DNA of 64,000 nucleotides, from positions 1-64,000 of the forward strand of contig NZ_NKHF01000096.1 of the NCBI RefSeq assembly GCF_002744175.1, given 5' to 3'. The position numbers and the translations under genes are program-made. Every line of letters starts with the position of its first letter. The first letter of the stretch is position 1. This DNA comes from Pseudoalteromonas piscicida. GTDB taxonomy: Bacteria; Pseudomonadota; Gammaproteobacteria; Enterobacterales; Alteromonadaceae. Of the stretch, positions 9,077 to 18,014 are shown in pieces. Below the pieces are notes generated by a model. That model was not told the origin of the DNA and did no database searches. It saw only the letters and a list, made by a program, of their open reading frames with translations.

Positions 9077-10220
9077 GTTAAAAGTCATTTTCGCCTGTGC
9101 TCTGCTATCTGGATGTGGCGAAAATGCCGACCACACACATTTGGTGTCCCCACAGTCAGTCACTATTTCGGTTGCAGCCAACGGAGAGTTAGAGTCGAAA
9201 AGTCGAACTCTGATCGCCCCCCCGTCCATCAAACGAATGTGGCAATACAAAATAAAGCAACTAGTACCAGAAAACACCCAAGCGAAGAAAGGCCAAGTAT
9301 TGGTTTCGTTTGACGATCAAACCGTAAGGGAACGCTTGATGGACTATCGCGCCAAGTTAGCTCAGGCTGAAAAAGAGCTCGAAAACAAGCAAGCTGAGGT
9401 GATTAAACAAGAAGAAGAGCTAAAGCTAGCGCTTGCAGAAGCACAAATGAACTTTGACAAGGCCAAAAGACGAGCAGAAATCATAGACAACTCACGCTCG
9501 GATAACGACCGTAAAAAAGCACAAATTGATTTCACTATCGCTCAAAATGACTTACAACTCGCTAAAAGCAAACTGGCATTCCATAAAAATAACAAAGAGT
9601 TAAGTATTCAGTTAGCCAAGAGTAAAGTGGCTCGCATGGATGCTGAAGTAAAAGAGCTACAGCGAGATATTGCCCGTTTAAAAGTCAAAGCCCCGATGGA
9701 TGGCATCGTTGCATACAGAGCGAATCGTGAGGGAGAAAAGCCCAGCACCGACGAATCAGTACAATTTGGGGAGCCGGTTATCGAGCTTTCTGTCCTTGAG
9801 CAAATGCAGGTTAAAGCGCAAATTAATGAATCTGATTTTGGCCGAATAGCCATAGGTCAACAAGCTAAAGTAACTATCGACAGTGCCAATAGCCTTGTGG
9901 TTACAGGTACATTGGTTGAGATAGGTAAAGCCTTCCGTGAAAAGTCGTATCAAGATAGAAGCCGCATTGTAGATGCAATTATTCAATTGGATGAGGTGGA
10001 TACCGAAAGACTCCGCCCAGGGCTAACAGCACGTGTCGAAATTACTACCGCCAAAGTTGATAATGCCCTGACGGTTCCGCTGAGCGCAATTAGACAGCGC
10101 GATAACCGATACTTGGTGACCACCACAGAGGGTGAGCAAGAAGTTGAAGTGTCGCACACAACCGCTACGCTTGCCGTCATTTCATCCGGTTTAAGCAACG
10201 GTGCTGAGGTTAAGCTATGA
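9066..10220 (+). CDS. Lipoprotein periplasmic adaptor, second of three
   Basis: 384 residues from the ATG at 9066, chosen because GGAG (9056-9059) lies 6 nt upstream. Longer forms from 9036 or 9063 would read through that site. A lipoprotein signal ends in LLSGC. The lipoyl half-motif PENTQAKKGQVLVSFDD, a long Glu/Lys/Ala-rich helical hairpin (about 100-200), and the second half-motif KAPMDGIVAYRANREGEKP place it in the MacA/HlyD adaptor family. The start overlaps the previous gene and the end overlaps the next by 4 nt (ATGA). Confidence 0.85.
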   Translation: MKNKLKVIFACALLSGCGENADHTHLVSPQSVTISVAANGELESKSRTLIAPPSIKRMWQYKIKQLVPENTQAKKGQVLVSFDDQTVRERLMDYRAKLAQAEKELENKQAEVIKQEEELKLALAEAQMNFDKAKRRAEIIDNSRSDNDRKKAQIDFTIAQNDLQLAKSKLAFHKNNKELSIQLAKSKVARMDAEVKELQRDIARLKVKAPMDGIVAYRANREGEKPSTDESVQFGEPVIELSVLEQMQVKAQINESDFGRIAIGQQAKVTIDSANSLVVTGTLVEIGKAFREKSYQDRSRIVDAIIQLDEVDTERLRPGLTARVEITTAKVDNALTVPLSAIRQRDNRYLVTTTEGEQEVEVSHTTATLAVISSGLSNGAEVKL

Positions 10221-11407
10221 TAAAAAAACTCCTCCCCCTGTGTATTGCTTCCTTACTGATTGGTTGTCAAGAGCAAGTTGAAGCGCCTTCGGCTCTGGTA
10301 TACACAGTTAAGACCCAGCCATTCTCTATTAAAGTGCAGGCCCATGGCGCATTAGAAGCCTCAAGTGAAACGGTGATATCCGCTCCAACCTCTGCCAGAG
10401 GTCCACAGATTTTAGCTTGGCTGCTGCCCGAATATACGCAAGTCAAAAAAGGCGATGTAATTGCCCGCTTTGATGGCAGTCATATGGAAAGAAGAAAGCG
10501 TTTTAGTGAATTTGATAAAAACAAAGTAGCGCAAGATATTAGGGTTACAGATAGCGATTTAACCACGCGCAAGTCACATTTAACTCAAGACAGAATCATG
10601 GTAAGCGAGGAAAAGCAGTTCGCTGAAACCTTTTCAATTGATGATGAACGGATCCGTTCAAAGTTGGATATATTAGACCAAATGCAAAATGTCGAATATC
10701 TCAACGCGAAGGACGATTATTACGGTTGGCAAAGTGAGCAGTTTGCATCTACGGCACTGGGTGAAATGGAACTATTAAAGCTTCAGTCTCAGCAATATGA
10801 AAGCAAAATAGCCATGTACAATGCCAACCTTGAAGGTCTTGAGGTCATCGCCCCCCATGATGGCCTGCTGACGCTCAGCAGCGATTGGCGTGGAGATAAA
10901 CCAAAACCTGGACAAACCCTATGGCCTGGCCAAAAAATTGCCGGACTACCAGATATCTCCTCTTTGCAGGCTAAACTCTTTGTTCACGAGAAAGAAGCGT
11001 TAGGGCTGGCAGCCAATCAAAGGGTTGAATTTACGCTGCTTTCCAACAGCGAGGCTACTTTTCAGGGGAAGGTGACGAGCGTCGCCCCTTATCCTCAATC
11101 CATTCGTCGCGGCGATCCGCAAAAATATTATGAGGTTATCGCCAGTCTTGATGAAACCCCTGACTATTTTAAACCCGGTAACAAAGTCACTGCGACCATC
11201 GTTGTGCAAGAGAATAGGCCTGCATTACTAGTACCTAAACACAGTGTACTCAATGATAACAACGCTTACTTTGTCACAGTAAAAATAGGGAACGAATTTA
11301 AACAAGTTCCGGTAGAGATAGGCCAAAGTAATTTAAGCCACACTGAAATCTTAGCGGGCTTAAAACCTAAGCAACAAATTACATTTGTGGCAAACAAGGA
11401 GCTGTAA
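10217..11407 (+). CDS. Lipoprotein periplasmic adaptor, third of three
   Basis: 396 residues. A lipoprotein signal ends LLIGC. The family half-motifs PEYTQVKKGDVIARFDG and IAPHDGLLTLSSDWRGDKPKP flank a helical hairpin (about 95-200). It is a paralogue of the preceding adaptor but clearly diverged. Its stop codon overlaps the permease ATG (TAATG). Having two lipoprotein adaptors plus one soluble adaptor for a single permease is unusual, since MacAB-type systems use one. Confidence 0.85.
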   Translation: MIKKLLPLCIASLLIGCQEQVEAPSALVYTVKTQPFSIKVQAHGALEASSETVISAPTSARGPQILAWLLPEYTQVKKGDVIARFDGSHMERRKRFSEFDKNKVAQDIRVTDSDLTTRKSHLTQDRIMVSEEKQFAETFSIDDERIRSKLDILDQMQNVEYLNAKDDYYGWQSEQFASTALGEMELLKLQSQQYESKIAMYNANLEGLEVIAPHDGLLTLSSDWRGDKPKPGQTLWPGQKIAGLPDISSLQAKLFVHEKEALGLAANQRVEFTLLSNSEATFQGKVTSVAPYPQSIRRGDPQKYYEVIASLDETPDYFKPGNKVTATIVVQENRPALLVPKHSVLNDNNAYFVTVKIGNEFKQVPVEIGQSNLSHTEILAGLKPKQQITFVANKEL

Positions 11408-12642
11408 TGAAACATTTAGCGTTATTTAGCGATGCCATTGTGCAACTCAAACAGCATAAACTACGAACCTTACTGACATTGCTTGGAATGATTTTTGGTG
11501 TAGGTGCCGTTATTGCCATGCTCAATATTGGCGAAGGTGCTGAGCGTGAGGCGCTCAAGATGATCGACTCAATGGGCATCAATAATGTTATTGTCAGTGC
11601 CAAGAACATTGAAGAAAACGACCTCATAGAACAACGCAAGCATTCCCAAGGGCTGAACTTAGTAGATGGTCAAGTGATCGTTGATGCCCTGCCCTTTGTA
11701 AACGATTTTTCAGCCGAGAGACTGGTAGACACCTATCAAATATTCAGTGAGTTTGCCAGTTTTGAAGGAGAAGCCGCAGGCGTGACTGCCAACTACTTTT
11801 CGCTGGCACATTACGAACTTGCAGCGGGCCGCTTACTCAACGAGGCAGACAGTAAAGCGTACCGTCAAGTCGCCCTGCTCGGTGCCAATACTGCCAAAAC
11901 CCTGTTCCCACTTGGTAGTGCGGTAGGTCAGCAGGTCAAAATCAATCACCTCTGGTTCGAAGTTGTTGGCATACTGCAATCACCCCACCTAAACAAAAAG
12001 GAGTTTCAAGGCGTGGCATTAGGTGGCGAGCAAAGCCGTATTTTTGTTCCTTTGACCACAGCCGTACACCGCTTTAATCGAGGTTTACTCGAGCCTGAAG
12101 TAACAGAAATAAAGCTAGCTATCGATAAATCTCAAAGTCCCATCTTGGCGTCAAAAGCAATTACCAATATTCTGGCCAATCGCCATAGTGATATTGATGA
12201 TTACCGACTCACGATCCCTGCAGCCTTACTTGCTCAGCAAAAGCAAACTCAGGCCATTTTCAATATGGTCATGTCTTGCGTTGCAGGTATATCACTCCTT
12301 GTTGGCGGTATTGGTATTATGAATATTATGCTTGCAACGGTACTAGAGCGGACCAAAGAAATAGGTTTGTTGCGCGCAATAGGCGCCACTCGGAAAAATA
12401 TTCAAGTTCAGTTTATTACAGAGAGTTTTACCATCTCGATATTGGGTGGGCTGCTAGGGGTAGTGTTTGGTATTTTGCTTTCAGAGATAATTGCGTTTTA
12501 TTCAAATTGGGCGGTGTCTTGGTCGCTCAGCGCTATTATTCTCTCTTTCAGTATCTGTGCCTTAGTGGGCTTAACCTTTGGTGTATACCCTGCTATTAAA
12601 GCTTCCAAGCTTGATCCCATAGAGGCGTTACAAAGCGACTAA
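11407..12642 (+). CDS. MacB/FtsX-family ABC permease
   Basis: 411 residues. An N-terminal transmembrane segment (LRTLLTLLGMIFGVGAVIAM, about 18-37) is followed by a large periplasmic MacB_PCD-type domain (about 40-265), then three transmembrane segments in an FtsX domain (about 280-405) containing GGIGIMNIMLATVLERTKEIGLLRAIGA-like sequence. This is the fold of MacB-type exporters. AAGGAG precedes the ATG. It is the last gene of the operon and a terminator follows. No outer-membrane channel gene is nearby, so a TolC-like protein encoded elsewhere would be needed. Confidence 0.9.
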   Translation: MKHLALFSDAIVQLKQHKLRTLLTLLGMIFGVGAVIAMLNIGEGAEREALKMIDSMGINNVIVSAKNIEENDLIEQRKHSQGLNLVDGQVIVDALPFVNDFSAERLVDTYQIFSEFASFEGEAAGVTANYFSLAHYELAAGRLLNEADSKAYRQVALLGANTAKTLFPLGSAVGQQVKINHLWFEVVGILQSPHLNKKEFQGVALGGEQSRIFVPLTTAVHRFNRGLLEPEVTEIKLAIDKSQSPILASKAITNILANRHSDIDDYRLTIPAALLAQQKQTQAIFNMVMSCVAGISLLVGGIGIMNIMLATVLERTKEIGLLRAIGATRKNIQVQFITESFTISILGGLLGVVFGILLSEIIAFYSNWAVSWSLSAIILSFSICALVGLTFGVYPAIKASKLDPIEALQSD

Positions 12643-12665
12643 CCTCCGGTATAAGAACCATATTC

Positions 12666-12708
12666 GCATACTATCCAATGTCTAAAACCATTAAATGGTA
12701 TGCTTTTT
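12666..12708 (+). terminator. Terminator after the ABC exporter operon
   Basis: GCATAC (12666-12671) pairs with GTATGC (12698-12703), with an inner CCATT/ATGG pairing in the loop and TTTTT directly after. It lies 24 nt past the permease stop. Confidence 0.65.
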
Positions 12709-12894
12709 ATTGGACTTTTTTTCGCCACAAGGTAAACTTTTGTGCGATTTTTATCAAAAAACAGGAAGCATTAATTGAGCAATGGTTGCTCTTACTATCT
12801 GCTGTTTGTTGTTATTTCTGCTAAGTCATTTATAAGAAAAAGCACCTAACACAGAGTAAAAATGCTGCTGCGAATGGAACTTCAAGGACAAATA

Positions 12895-13431
12895 ATGAAA
12901 AAAATAACGCTTATCGCGCTCTCTCTGGCCTCTCTAACTGCTTGTAAAAGTAACGATATCAATCGTGTTGTAAATGACGGTGTTGACGGTGCTATCAATG
13001 GTATTTTTGGCAGCTCAGGGACCGTAGTGTCTGCAAGCTCAAGCGGCTCTAGCAATGACTACTCAGTCAAAAAAGAAAAAGTCTGGACTCACCAAGCAAC
13101 CAAAACATCTCGAGATTATGGCTCATTGGCATTTGTAAAAACGGCAAAAAACCCAAGTGGTAAAACCAGGCTGAAATTTAACGAATGTAGCCACCCTAGG
13201 ATCGGTAAAATAAAGTGTGAAGGCAGTTTATACGAAGTTTCACCAGAAGGCTGGTTGGTTAAAGGCGATCCAATCCGCTTTGGCACACATTATTACACTG
13301 ATATCGTCATTCCCGCAGGGCAGTACTATATTAAGCTCGAAGGTAAAGACGTGAGCAAAGAAGTGTATGCAACAGGCACCATCGAAATCGCTCCATTCGT
13401 AACCAATTACATTAACGTAACCGTACAATAA
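12895..13431 (+). CDS. Small lipoprotein of unknown function
   Basis: 178 residues from the ATG at 12895, chosen because AAGGAC lies 7-8 nt upstream and the sequence then starts MKKITLIALSLASLTAC, a clean lipoprotein signal with lipobox LTAC. An upstream ATG would only add a non-signal-like leader. After a Ser-rich linker (about 45-65) there is a predicted beta-rich domain with two Cys in ECSHPRIGKIKCEG. I do not recognise the family. It is a single gene with its own terminator and is probably periplasmic or outer-membrane anchored. Confidence 0.65.
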   Translation: MKKITLIALSLASLTACKSNDINRVVNDGVDGAINGIFGSSGTVVSASSSGSSNDYSVKKEKVWTHQATKTSRDYGSLAFVKTAKNPSGKTRLKFNECSHPRIGKIKCEGSLYEVSPEGWLVKGDPIRFGTHYYTDIVIPAGQYYIKLEGKDVSKEVYATGTIEIAPFVTNYINVTVQ

Positions 13432-13442
13432 ACGAACAAAAG

Positions 13443-13474
13443 GTACCTAGTTCACCCTACCTAGGTACTTTCTT
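13443..13474 (+). terminator. Terminator after the small lipoprotein gene
   Basis: GTACCTAG (13443-13450) pairs with CTAGGTAC (13461-13468), followed by TTTCTTATT. It begins 12 nt after the stop codon. Confidence 0.7.
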
Positions 13475-13510
13475 ATTAGTACATATTAACACCGCTTTAT
13501 GTAGCTAAAT

Positions 13511-13556
13511 AACTCCGTTTCAAAGATGGGCATTTGCATATCTTTGAAACGGAGTT
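13511..13556. repeat. Perfect 17-bp inverted repeat (hairpin) in a 351-bp gene-free region
   Basis: AACTCCGTTTCAAAGAT (13511-13527) and its exact reverse complement (13540-13556) flank a 12-nt loop. There is no U tract on either side, so it is not a standard terminator, and one already lies at 13443. The rest of 13475-13782 is AT-rich and should carry the promoter for the LRR lipoprotein gene; nothing else was seen in it. Confidence 0.6.
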
Positions 13557-13782
13557 GAAGGCTATAAAGGCTTAGTTACTACGACTAAATCAAAGCTGGT
13601 TAACCTACCATAAATGAATATTATTTAGCGCAATCACATAAATAGACGAACAACAATCAGCACAAGAGTGAGGCTACGGAGCTTCTTCATTTATTTTAAG
13701 TATAAAAATAGAAACAATCATTCAATTCAGATAAAATTACCGACTATCAAAATTATTCAGTGAATCAAAATAAGATATCAAG

Positions 13783-15849
13783 ATGATTAAAAGCGCTCTA
13801 TACAAGGGAATCGTTACCATTTTTCTTACCTCAACGCTTGCAGCATGTGGTGGAGGTGACAAAAATGATAAGCCAGATATAAACACTAATAAAGCGCCGG
13901 TCATTACTGAGCCCACGCCAGTATACGCAATGGAACGTGACACAGTCACTGTTTCGGCTAATGTATTAGATGAAAATGGCACGGTTGAAACGCTACTTTG
14001 GGAACAAACAGCGGGAACCAAGGTTGAGTTGAAAAATACTGATGAGGATACACTAACCTTCCGTGCACCAGATATTGATGAAACAACCACGTTAACATTT
14101 AAGCTGACTGCAACAGATAACGCAGGCAATTCGAGCTCTCAGGAATTTACTGTAACCTTGGCTGCATATGCACCTATTTCAAGTCTAAGCATATCCGATA
14201 ATGCATTAGCAAAATGTATATCAGACACACAAAAAGATAGTGGTATATCAATATTAGATTGTGCTAACTACCCAATAGAAACCTTGGCTGGCTTATCCGA
14301 CATAACCAACTTAACGAGTATTTCAATTACCAATGCTTATCTAATTGATGTAGCTGAGCTCACTCAACTTCCTAACTTGACCTCGCTGAAGCTAGATTCG
14401 GCATTTGATGAACCTAAAAGTTACAGCCAAAGTGAAGAACGCATAAAACAAATTAATACGTTGTCAAGTCTTAAGTTTCTGTCAATTAATGAAGAACATC
14501 AATTCCACAGGATAAAATCATTACCACTTCAGAAACTTGATCTATCAGAATTCAAGCAGCTGCATACATTGGAACTACTTAATTCTCCTAGCATAGAAGG
14601 TCCAGAAACAATTAGCCTCTCAAAAACTGGGAGTAGTCATCTAAAACATTTAAAACTCAGAGAAGTATACATAGACGACCCCAACGCCGCTATGATGCAA
14701 TTTAGTGAGCTTCAAAGCTTATCTTTAGAGTCTATGCGTGAATTAGACTCAACACTCTCCTTTCTGAGTTCAATACCTCATCTTAAAGAATTAGTGCTGG
14801 AAAATGTCAAAATATCTGACAGTAAAATTATCGAAACAAAAACGGAATTAGAAACTCTGATTCTTAGAAACACGAAGATTCCCGACTTCCAGTTTTTGTC
14901 AAAGCTAAAGGATTTAACCACATTAAGGTTAACTGAAACAAACTCGCTTGATCTCAATGACATTGGCAACAAAATGATGTTGAAGTCTCTATCACTTAGA
15001 GGTTTGACAATTGGCAACAGCAGCGAACTATCAAACTTTACTAACCTTCAATCTCTACACTTATCAGATCTGGATATTCCCTCTCTAAGTTTCCTACAGT
15101 CAATGCCTGAGTTAAACGTTTTAGCCTTAAACTCTCTAAGTTACACCACTGACCTTAGCTGGTTAAGTTATACTCCCAAACTAACCTCACTAATGCTCAC
15201 GAACTTGGACAGTACAATAGATTTAACTCCATTATCTGACCTTAAAAACCTTAGAGAACTCGATATTTATGACATGAACATGGAGTTCAACTATAGCATT
15301 TTGAGTAAAATGCAACTTTTAGAAACTTTTGACTTCAGGGTTCATACTTTTATCGCTTCAGATGGTGTTAAATTGCCAAACTTAAAGTCACTAGAGGTCT
15401 ATGCCTATGAATATTCAGGCTTGGTTGATCTTTCTAGCTTTTCTGCAATCGATTCAGTGGCTTTTCTTAGGGAACAAGATAATCCAAGTGAAGGGAGAGT
15501 TACTTCGCTTGATGCTTTAGGTTCAAACCCTACCCTCAGAAGTTTATATATTTCAGGGTTTCCGGGAATAGAAAATATTAACCAAGTCTCTCAATTTGAG
15601 AATTTAGAGCAATTAACCTTATACGATGCAAAAGCAAGTGATATTTACCCAATTTTATCACTAAGCAACTTGAGAAAGCTTAGGTTATTAGGGTTTGTTA
15701 GTCCTTTTAGGGCTGATATGCTAGCTGATTTACAAAGCCTAGAGAAGTTACAGATCCATGACAGTGCTATTTTTTGTCAGGATCAGGAGCTACTCAAATC
15801 TCTTGATGATGTTGTAGTCTGGATCTATAACCCTGAATGTATTGAATAA
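13783..15849 (+). CDS. Leucine-rich-repeat lipoprotein
   Basis: 688 residues. A lipoprotein signal ends TLAACGGG. It is followed by an Asp/Asn/Lys linker, one PKD/cadherin-like beta-sandwich domain (about 45-130), then about 500 residues of irregular leucine-rich repeats of the form LxxLxLxxLxI. A short Cys-containing cap follows (FCQDQELL and NPEC near the C-terminus). Such proteins are normally displayed on the outer membrane and bind protein or glycan partners. The gene is visibly richer in A and T than the NRPS genes. It stands alone, with AT-rich spacers on both sides. The ligand cannot be inferred. Confidence 0.75.
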   Translation: MIKSALYKGIVTIFLTSTLAACGGGDKNDKPDINTNKAPVITEPTPVYAMERDTVTVSANVLDENGTVETLLWEQTAGTKVELKNTDEDTLTFRAPDIDETTTLTFKLTATDNAGNSSSQEFTVTLAAYAPISSLSISDNALAKCISDTQKDSGISILDCANYPIETLAGLSDITNLTSISITNAYLIDVAELTQLPNLTSLKLDSAFDEPKSYSQSEERIKQINTLSSLKFLSINEEHQFHRIKSLPLQKLDLSEFKQLHTLELLNSPSIEGPETISLSKTGSSHLKHLKLREVYIDDPNAAMMQFSELQSLSLESMRELDSTLSFLSSIPHLKELVLENVKISDSKIIETKTELETLILRNTKIPDFQFLSKLKDLTTLRLTETNSLDLNDIGNKMMLKSLSLRGLTIGNSSELSNFTNLQSLHLSDLDIPSLSFLQSMPELNVLALNSLSYTTDLSWLSYTPKLTSLMLTNLDSTIDLTPLSDLKNLRELDIYDMNMEFNYSILSKMQLLETFDFRVHTFIASDGVKLPNLKSLEVYAYEYSGLVDLSSFSAIDSVAFLREQDNPSEGRVTSLDALGSNPTLRSLYISGFPGIENINQVSQFENLEQLTLYDAKASDIYPILSLSNLRKLRLLGFVSPFRADMLADLQSLEKLQIHDSAIFCQDQELLKSLDDVVVWIYNPECIE

Positions 15850-15989
15850 CCTGCTGATATGAGCTGAATGATAAACGAGGCGTTTAAGCAGTTTTCTTAA
15901 AAACGGGCTAAGTAGGTCTATGGTACGCGAAGCTCCGTACTTCTATATTTCAAGTTTTTATGATTAAGACCTAAGGTTTCAAATAAAAC

Positions 15990-16018
15990 AAACATAGTCG
16001 CTGTTAGCGGCTATGTTT
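15990..16018. terminator. Hairpin between the LRR gene and yaeQ
   Basis: The stem AAACATAG-TCGC (15990-16001) pairs with GCGG-CTATGTTT (16007-16018) around a 5-nt loop, with one mismatch. Flanking tracts are TTTTATTT when read on the minus strand and GCCTTGCATTTTATT on the plus strand. It is 140 nt past the LRR stop, so it could end that transcript. The rest of 15850-16113 shows nothing further. Confidence 0.5.
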
Positions 16019-16119
16019 GCCTTGCATTTTATTATTTCATCCACAACATTCAGAAAATTCTTCTCAATACATAATAAAAAAGCCGTTATAATAGCGCAAA
16101 ATTATTCAAGACAATGACT

Positions 16120-16656
16120 ATGGCGCTAAAATCCACCATTATTAAAGCACAGCTGTCACTCAGTGACATGGACAGGCATGTATATCAAGATATCAATTTA
16201 ACACTGGCTCAGCACCCTTCTGAAAACGAACAACGATTAATGATCCGCCTTCTTGCATATGCACTCAACGCCTGTGAGGGTTTAGAATTTACCAAAGGCT
16301 TATGCGCTGACGATGAGCCTGAGCTTTGGGTTAAGAACTATAGCGAAGAAATTGAGCTGTGGATTGAGCTGGGGCTACCTGATGAGAAACGCCTCAAAAA
16401 AGCATGTAATAAGTCAAAGCAAGTGATCCTCTATACTTATGGCGAAAATAATCAGGCAATTTGGTGGCAAAAGCAGCAACCTAAATTATATGACTTTAAA
16501 AACCTAAACATATTCAGCTTAGACTATAGCGCAACACAGGCTTTAGCTCAGCTCGCAGATCGTAATATAAAACTGACTATCACGATTCAAGATGGCGAAG
16601 TCTGGGTTAGTTCCGACAGCACCAATGTTGAAATCAAACCACAGCAGTTAATGTAA
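16120..16656 (+). CDS. yaeQ: YaeQ-family protein
   Basis: 178 residues from the second of two in-frame ATGs (16114 and 16120), chosen because family members begin MALK. It matches E. coli YaeQ along its length, with FTKGLCADDEPELW, LWIELGLPDEKRLKKAC and IWWQ all conserved. YaeQ adopts a nuclease-like (PD-(D/E)XK) fold and was first described as a suppressor of RfaH-related haemolysin defects; its actual function is unsettled. It is a single gene, convergent with the minus-strand gene that ends at 16698. Confidence 0.88.
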   Translation: MALKSTIIKAQLSLSDMDRHVYQDINLTLAQHPSENEQRLMIRLLAYALNACEGLEFTKGLCADDEPELWVKNYSEEIELWIELGLPDEKRLKKACNKSKQVILYTYGENNQAIWWQKQQPKLYDFKNLNIFSLDYSATQALAQLADRNIKLTITIQDGEVWVSSDSTNVEIKPQQLM

Positions 16657-16679
16657 TATTTGCTAAAGTGATGGCTATT

Positions 16680-16701
16680 GTAGCCAACCAAAGGTGGCTA
16701 C
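16680..16701. terminator. Weak hairpin between convergent genes
   Basis: GTAGCCA (16680-16686) pairs with TGGCTAC (16695-16701) over an 8-nt loop. It overlaps the stop codon of the minus-strand gene. There is no clear T tract on either strand, so it is only a candidate shared terminator for yaeQ and the convergent gene. Confidence 0.35.
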
Positions 16702-18002
16702 AAACGCTCTCCTGACAGTTTCAATGCGGCATCATTTAGCAAATCGGCATAAGATGAATCTTCACCTATCCTTTTTGCTTCTGCTCGTAAGTCACGGCTC
16801 ATTCTTGCTCGGGCAAATTCATCAGTTAATAATTCATTCAGCCGATAAGGTGAGCGACTTATCAAAATCGCCTGCTCAACTGGGCTTTTAGCTGCATTGA
16901 TCTGCTGTGTATATAGGCTTTCGCTTGACTGTTGGGCTGATGCACTCAATTTGGCCATCGCGATTGACAAATCTGAGTAAAGTTTTACCGCATCGTAATC
17001 AAACTCTGTGTTGTCAATGTCAATAGTTGGAAGATCTCGTGCCAAAAACGCATTCACCGTTTGCTTAAACTCATACGGCGCTTCATTCATGAATTTATCA
17101 ATTCTAATAATATTGAAGAGATCTTGTCTTAGCGACTCACGCTCTACCGTTTGTGACGGTTCATGATTAAGCGCTTGAATATATTGTGGTAGAAATTCAG
17201 CTCTCGATTGTGGGTTGGCTAACGCTAGGCGATTATATATTCCTGCTTTTGTTGCTCTAACAGCATCATTTGATACGTTATTAGACTTATTTTCAGCCAT
17301 TATAAACTGGTCATCTATTAATAGCTTAGCTTTTTCAAAAGGAAGATGACCAACGATAGCCTCAAGTATTGAAAACCCCAAAGCAGGGTCTTCTACATTA
17401 ACCAGCTGACCACTGATTGCATCAAGTAATTGCTGTTTTACTGCTGATAAATGCGTAGCAGAAACTTTTGCCTCATCTCCACTCACCAGTAAGATAGTTT
17501 CAAGTACATTTAGTAAGCCAAATTTCGAGGGCTCCGATGCCGTTTCAAATAGTGAAATTAACTCATTAGACAGTTCAATAGGCGCCAAGGAACTCAGATA
17601 CTCAAGCACATATAAACCTTGCTTTGACTCCACCCCCAACTGCAGCACCATATTCCACAATAAACTTATTTTATCTTTTCTTGATATATTCGGATCTTTT
17701 AATAGTTCTATTAGCTCAGCTTCAAAATCAAGCATGGCTTTTGTGCCAAAAACACTTTTTAATTTTAACGAAAGTGCATCTGCTTGCAGTGATATTGTAT
17801 TATCTATATCTTTTTTTAATTTAACATCCATATCATAAAAATCTGGAAGCGTAGTAACGAGCTCAGACTGACTAATAAAAGGAACAGCCTCACTGTGGTT
17901 TATAGGCTTTTCAACTTTCTTTTCTGTTGTGGATACAAAATAAATGACAACAACAAAAACAGCTATTAAAGATAATATTAAATATTTTGCAACTAATTTC
18001 AT
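16698..18002 (-). CDS. Membrane-anchored protein of unknown function, helical repeats
   Basis: 434 residues from the ATG at 18002, chosen because GGAGGTG lies just upstream; a longer TTG start would overlap that site. One N-terminal transmembrane segment (about 4-24) is followed by a periplasmic region that is almost all predicted helix, with HEAT-like amphipathic units. No catalytic motif was seen. It begins 12 nt after the stop of the NlpC/P60-like gene, so the two form an operon and probably act together at the cell envelope. I do not recognise the family. Confidence 0.7.
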   Translation of the reverse strand: MKLVAKYLILSLIAVFVVVIYFVSTTEKKVEKPINHSEAVPFISQSELVTTLPDFYDMDVKLKKDIDNTISLQADALSLKLKSVFGTKAMLDFEAELIELLKDPNISRKDKISLLWNMVLQLGVESKQGLYVLEYLSSLAPIELSNELISLFETASEPSKFGLLNVLETILLVSGDEAKVSATHLSAVKQQLLDAISGQLVNVEDPALGFSILEAIVGHLPFEKAKLLIDDQFIMAENKSNNVSNDAVRATKAGIYNRLALANPQSRAEFLPQYIQALNHEPSQTVERESLRQDLFNIIRIDKFMNEAPYEFKQTVNAFLARDLPTIDIDNTEFDYDAVKLYSDLSIAMAKLSASAQQSSESLYTQQINAAKSPVEQAILISRSPYRLNELLTDEFARARMSRDLRAEAKRIGEDSSYADLLNDAALKLSGERL

Positions 18003-18014
18003 ATCCACCTCCAA

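Noticed and set aside
12276-12599. 107-codon plus-strand frame inside the permease gene
   Set aside because: Shadow frame of the FtsX domain, with no start context and an atypical Tyr/Cys/Arg-rich composition.
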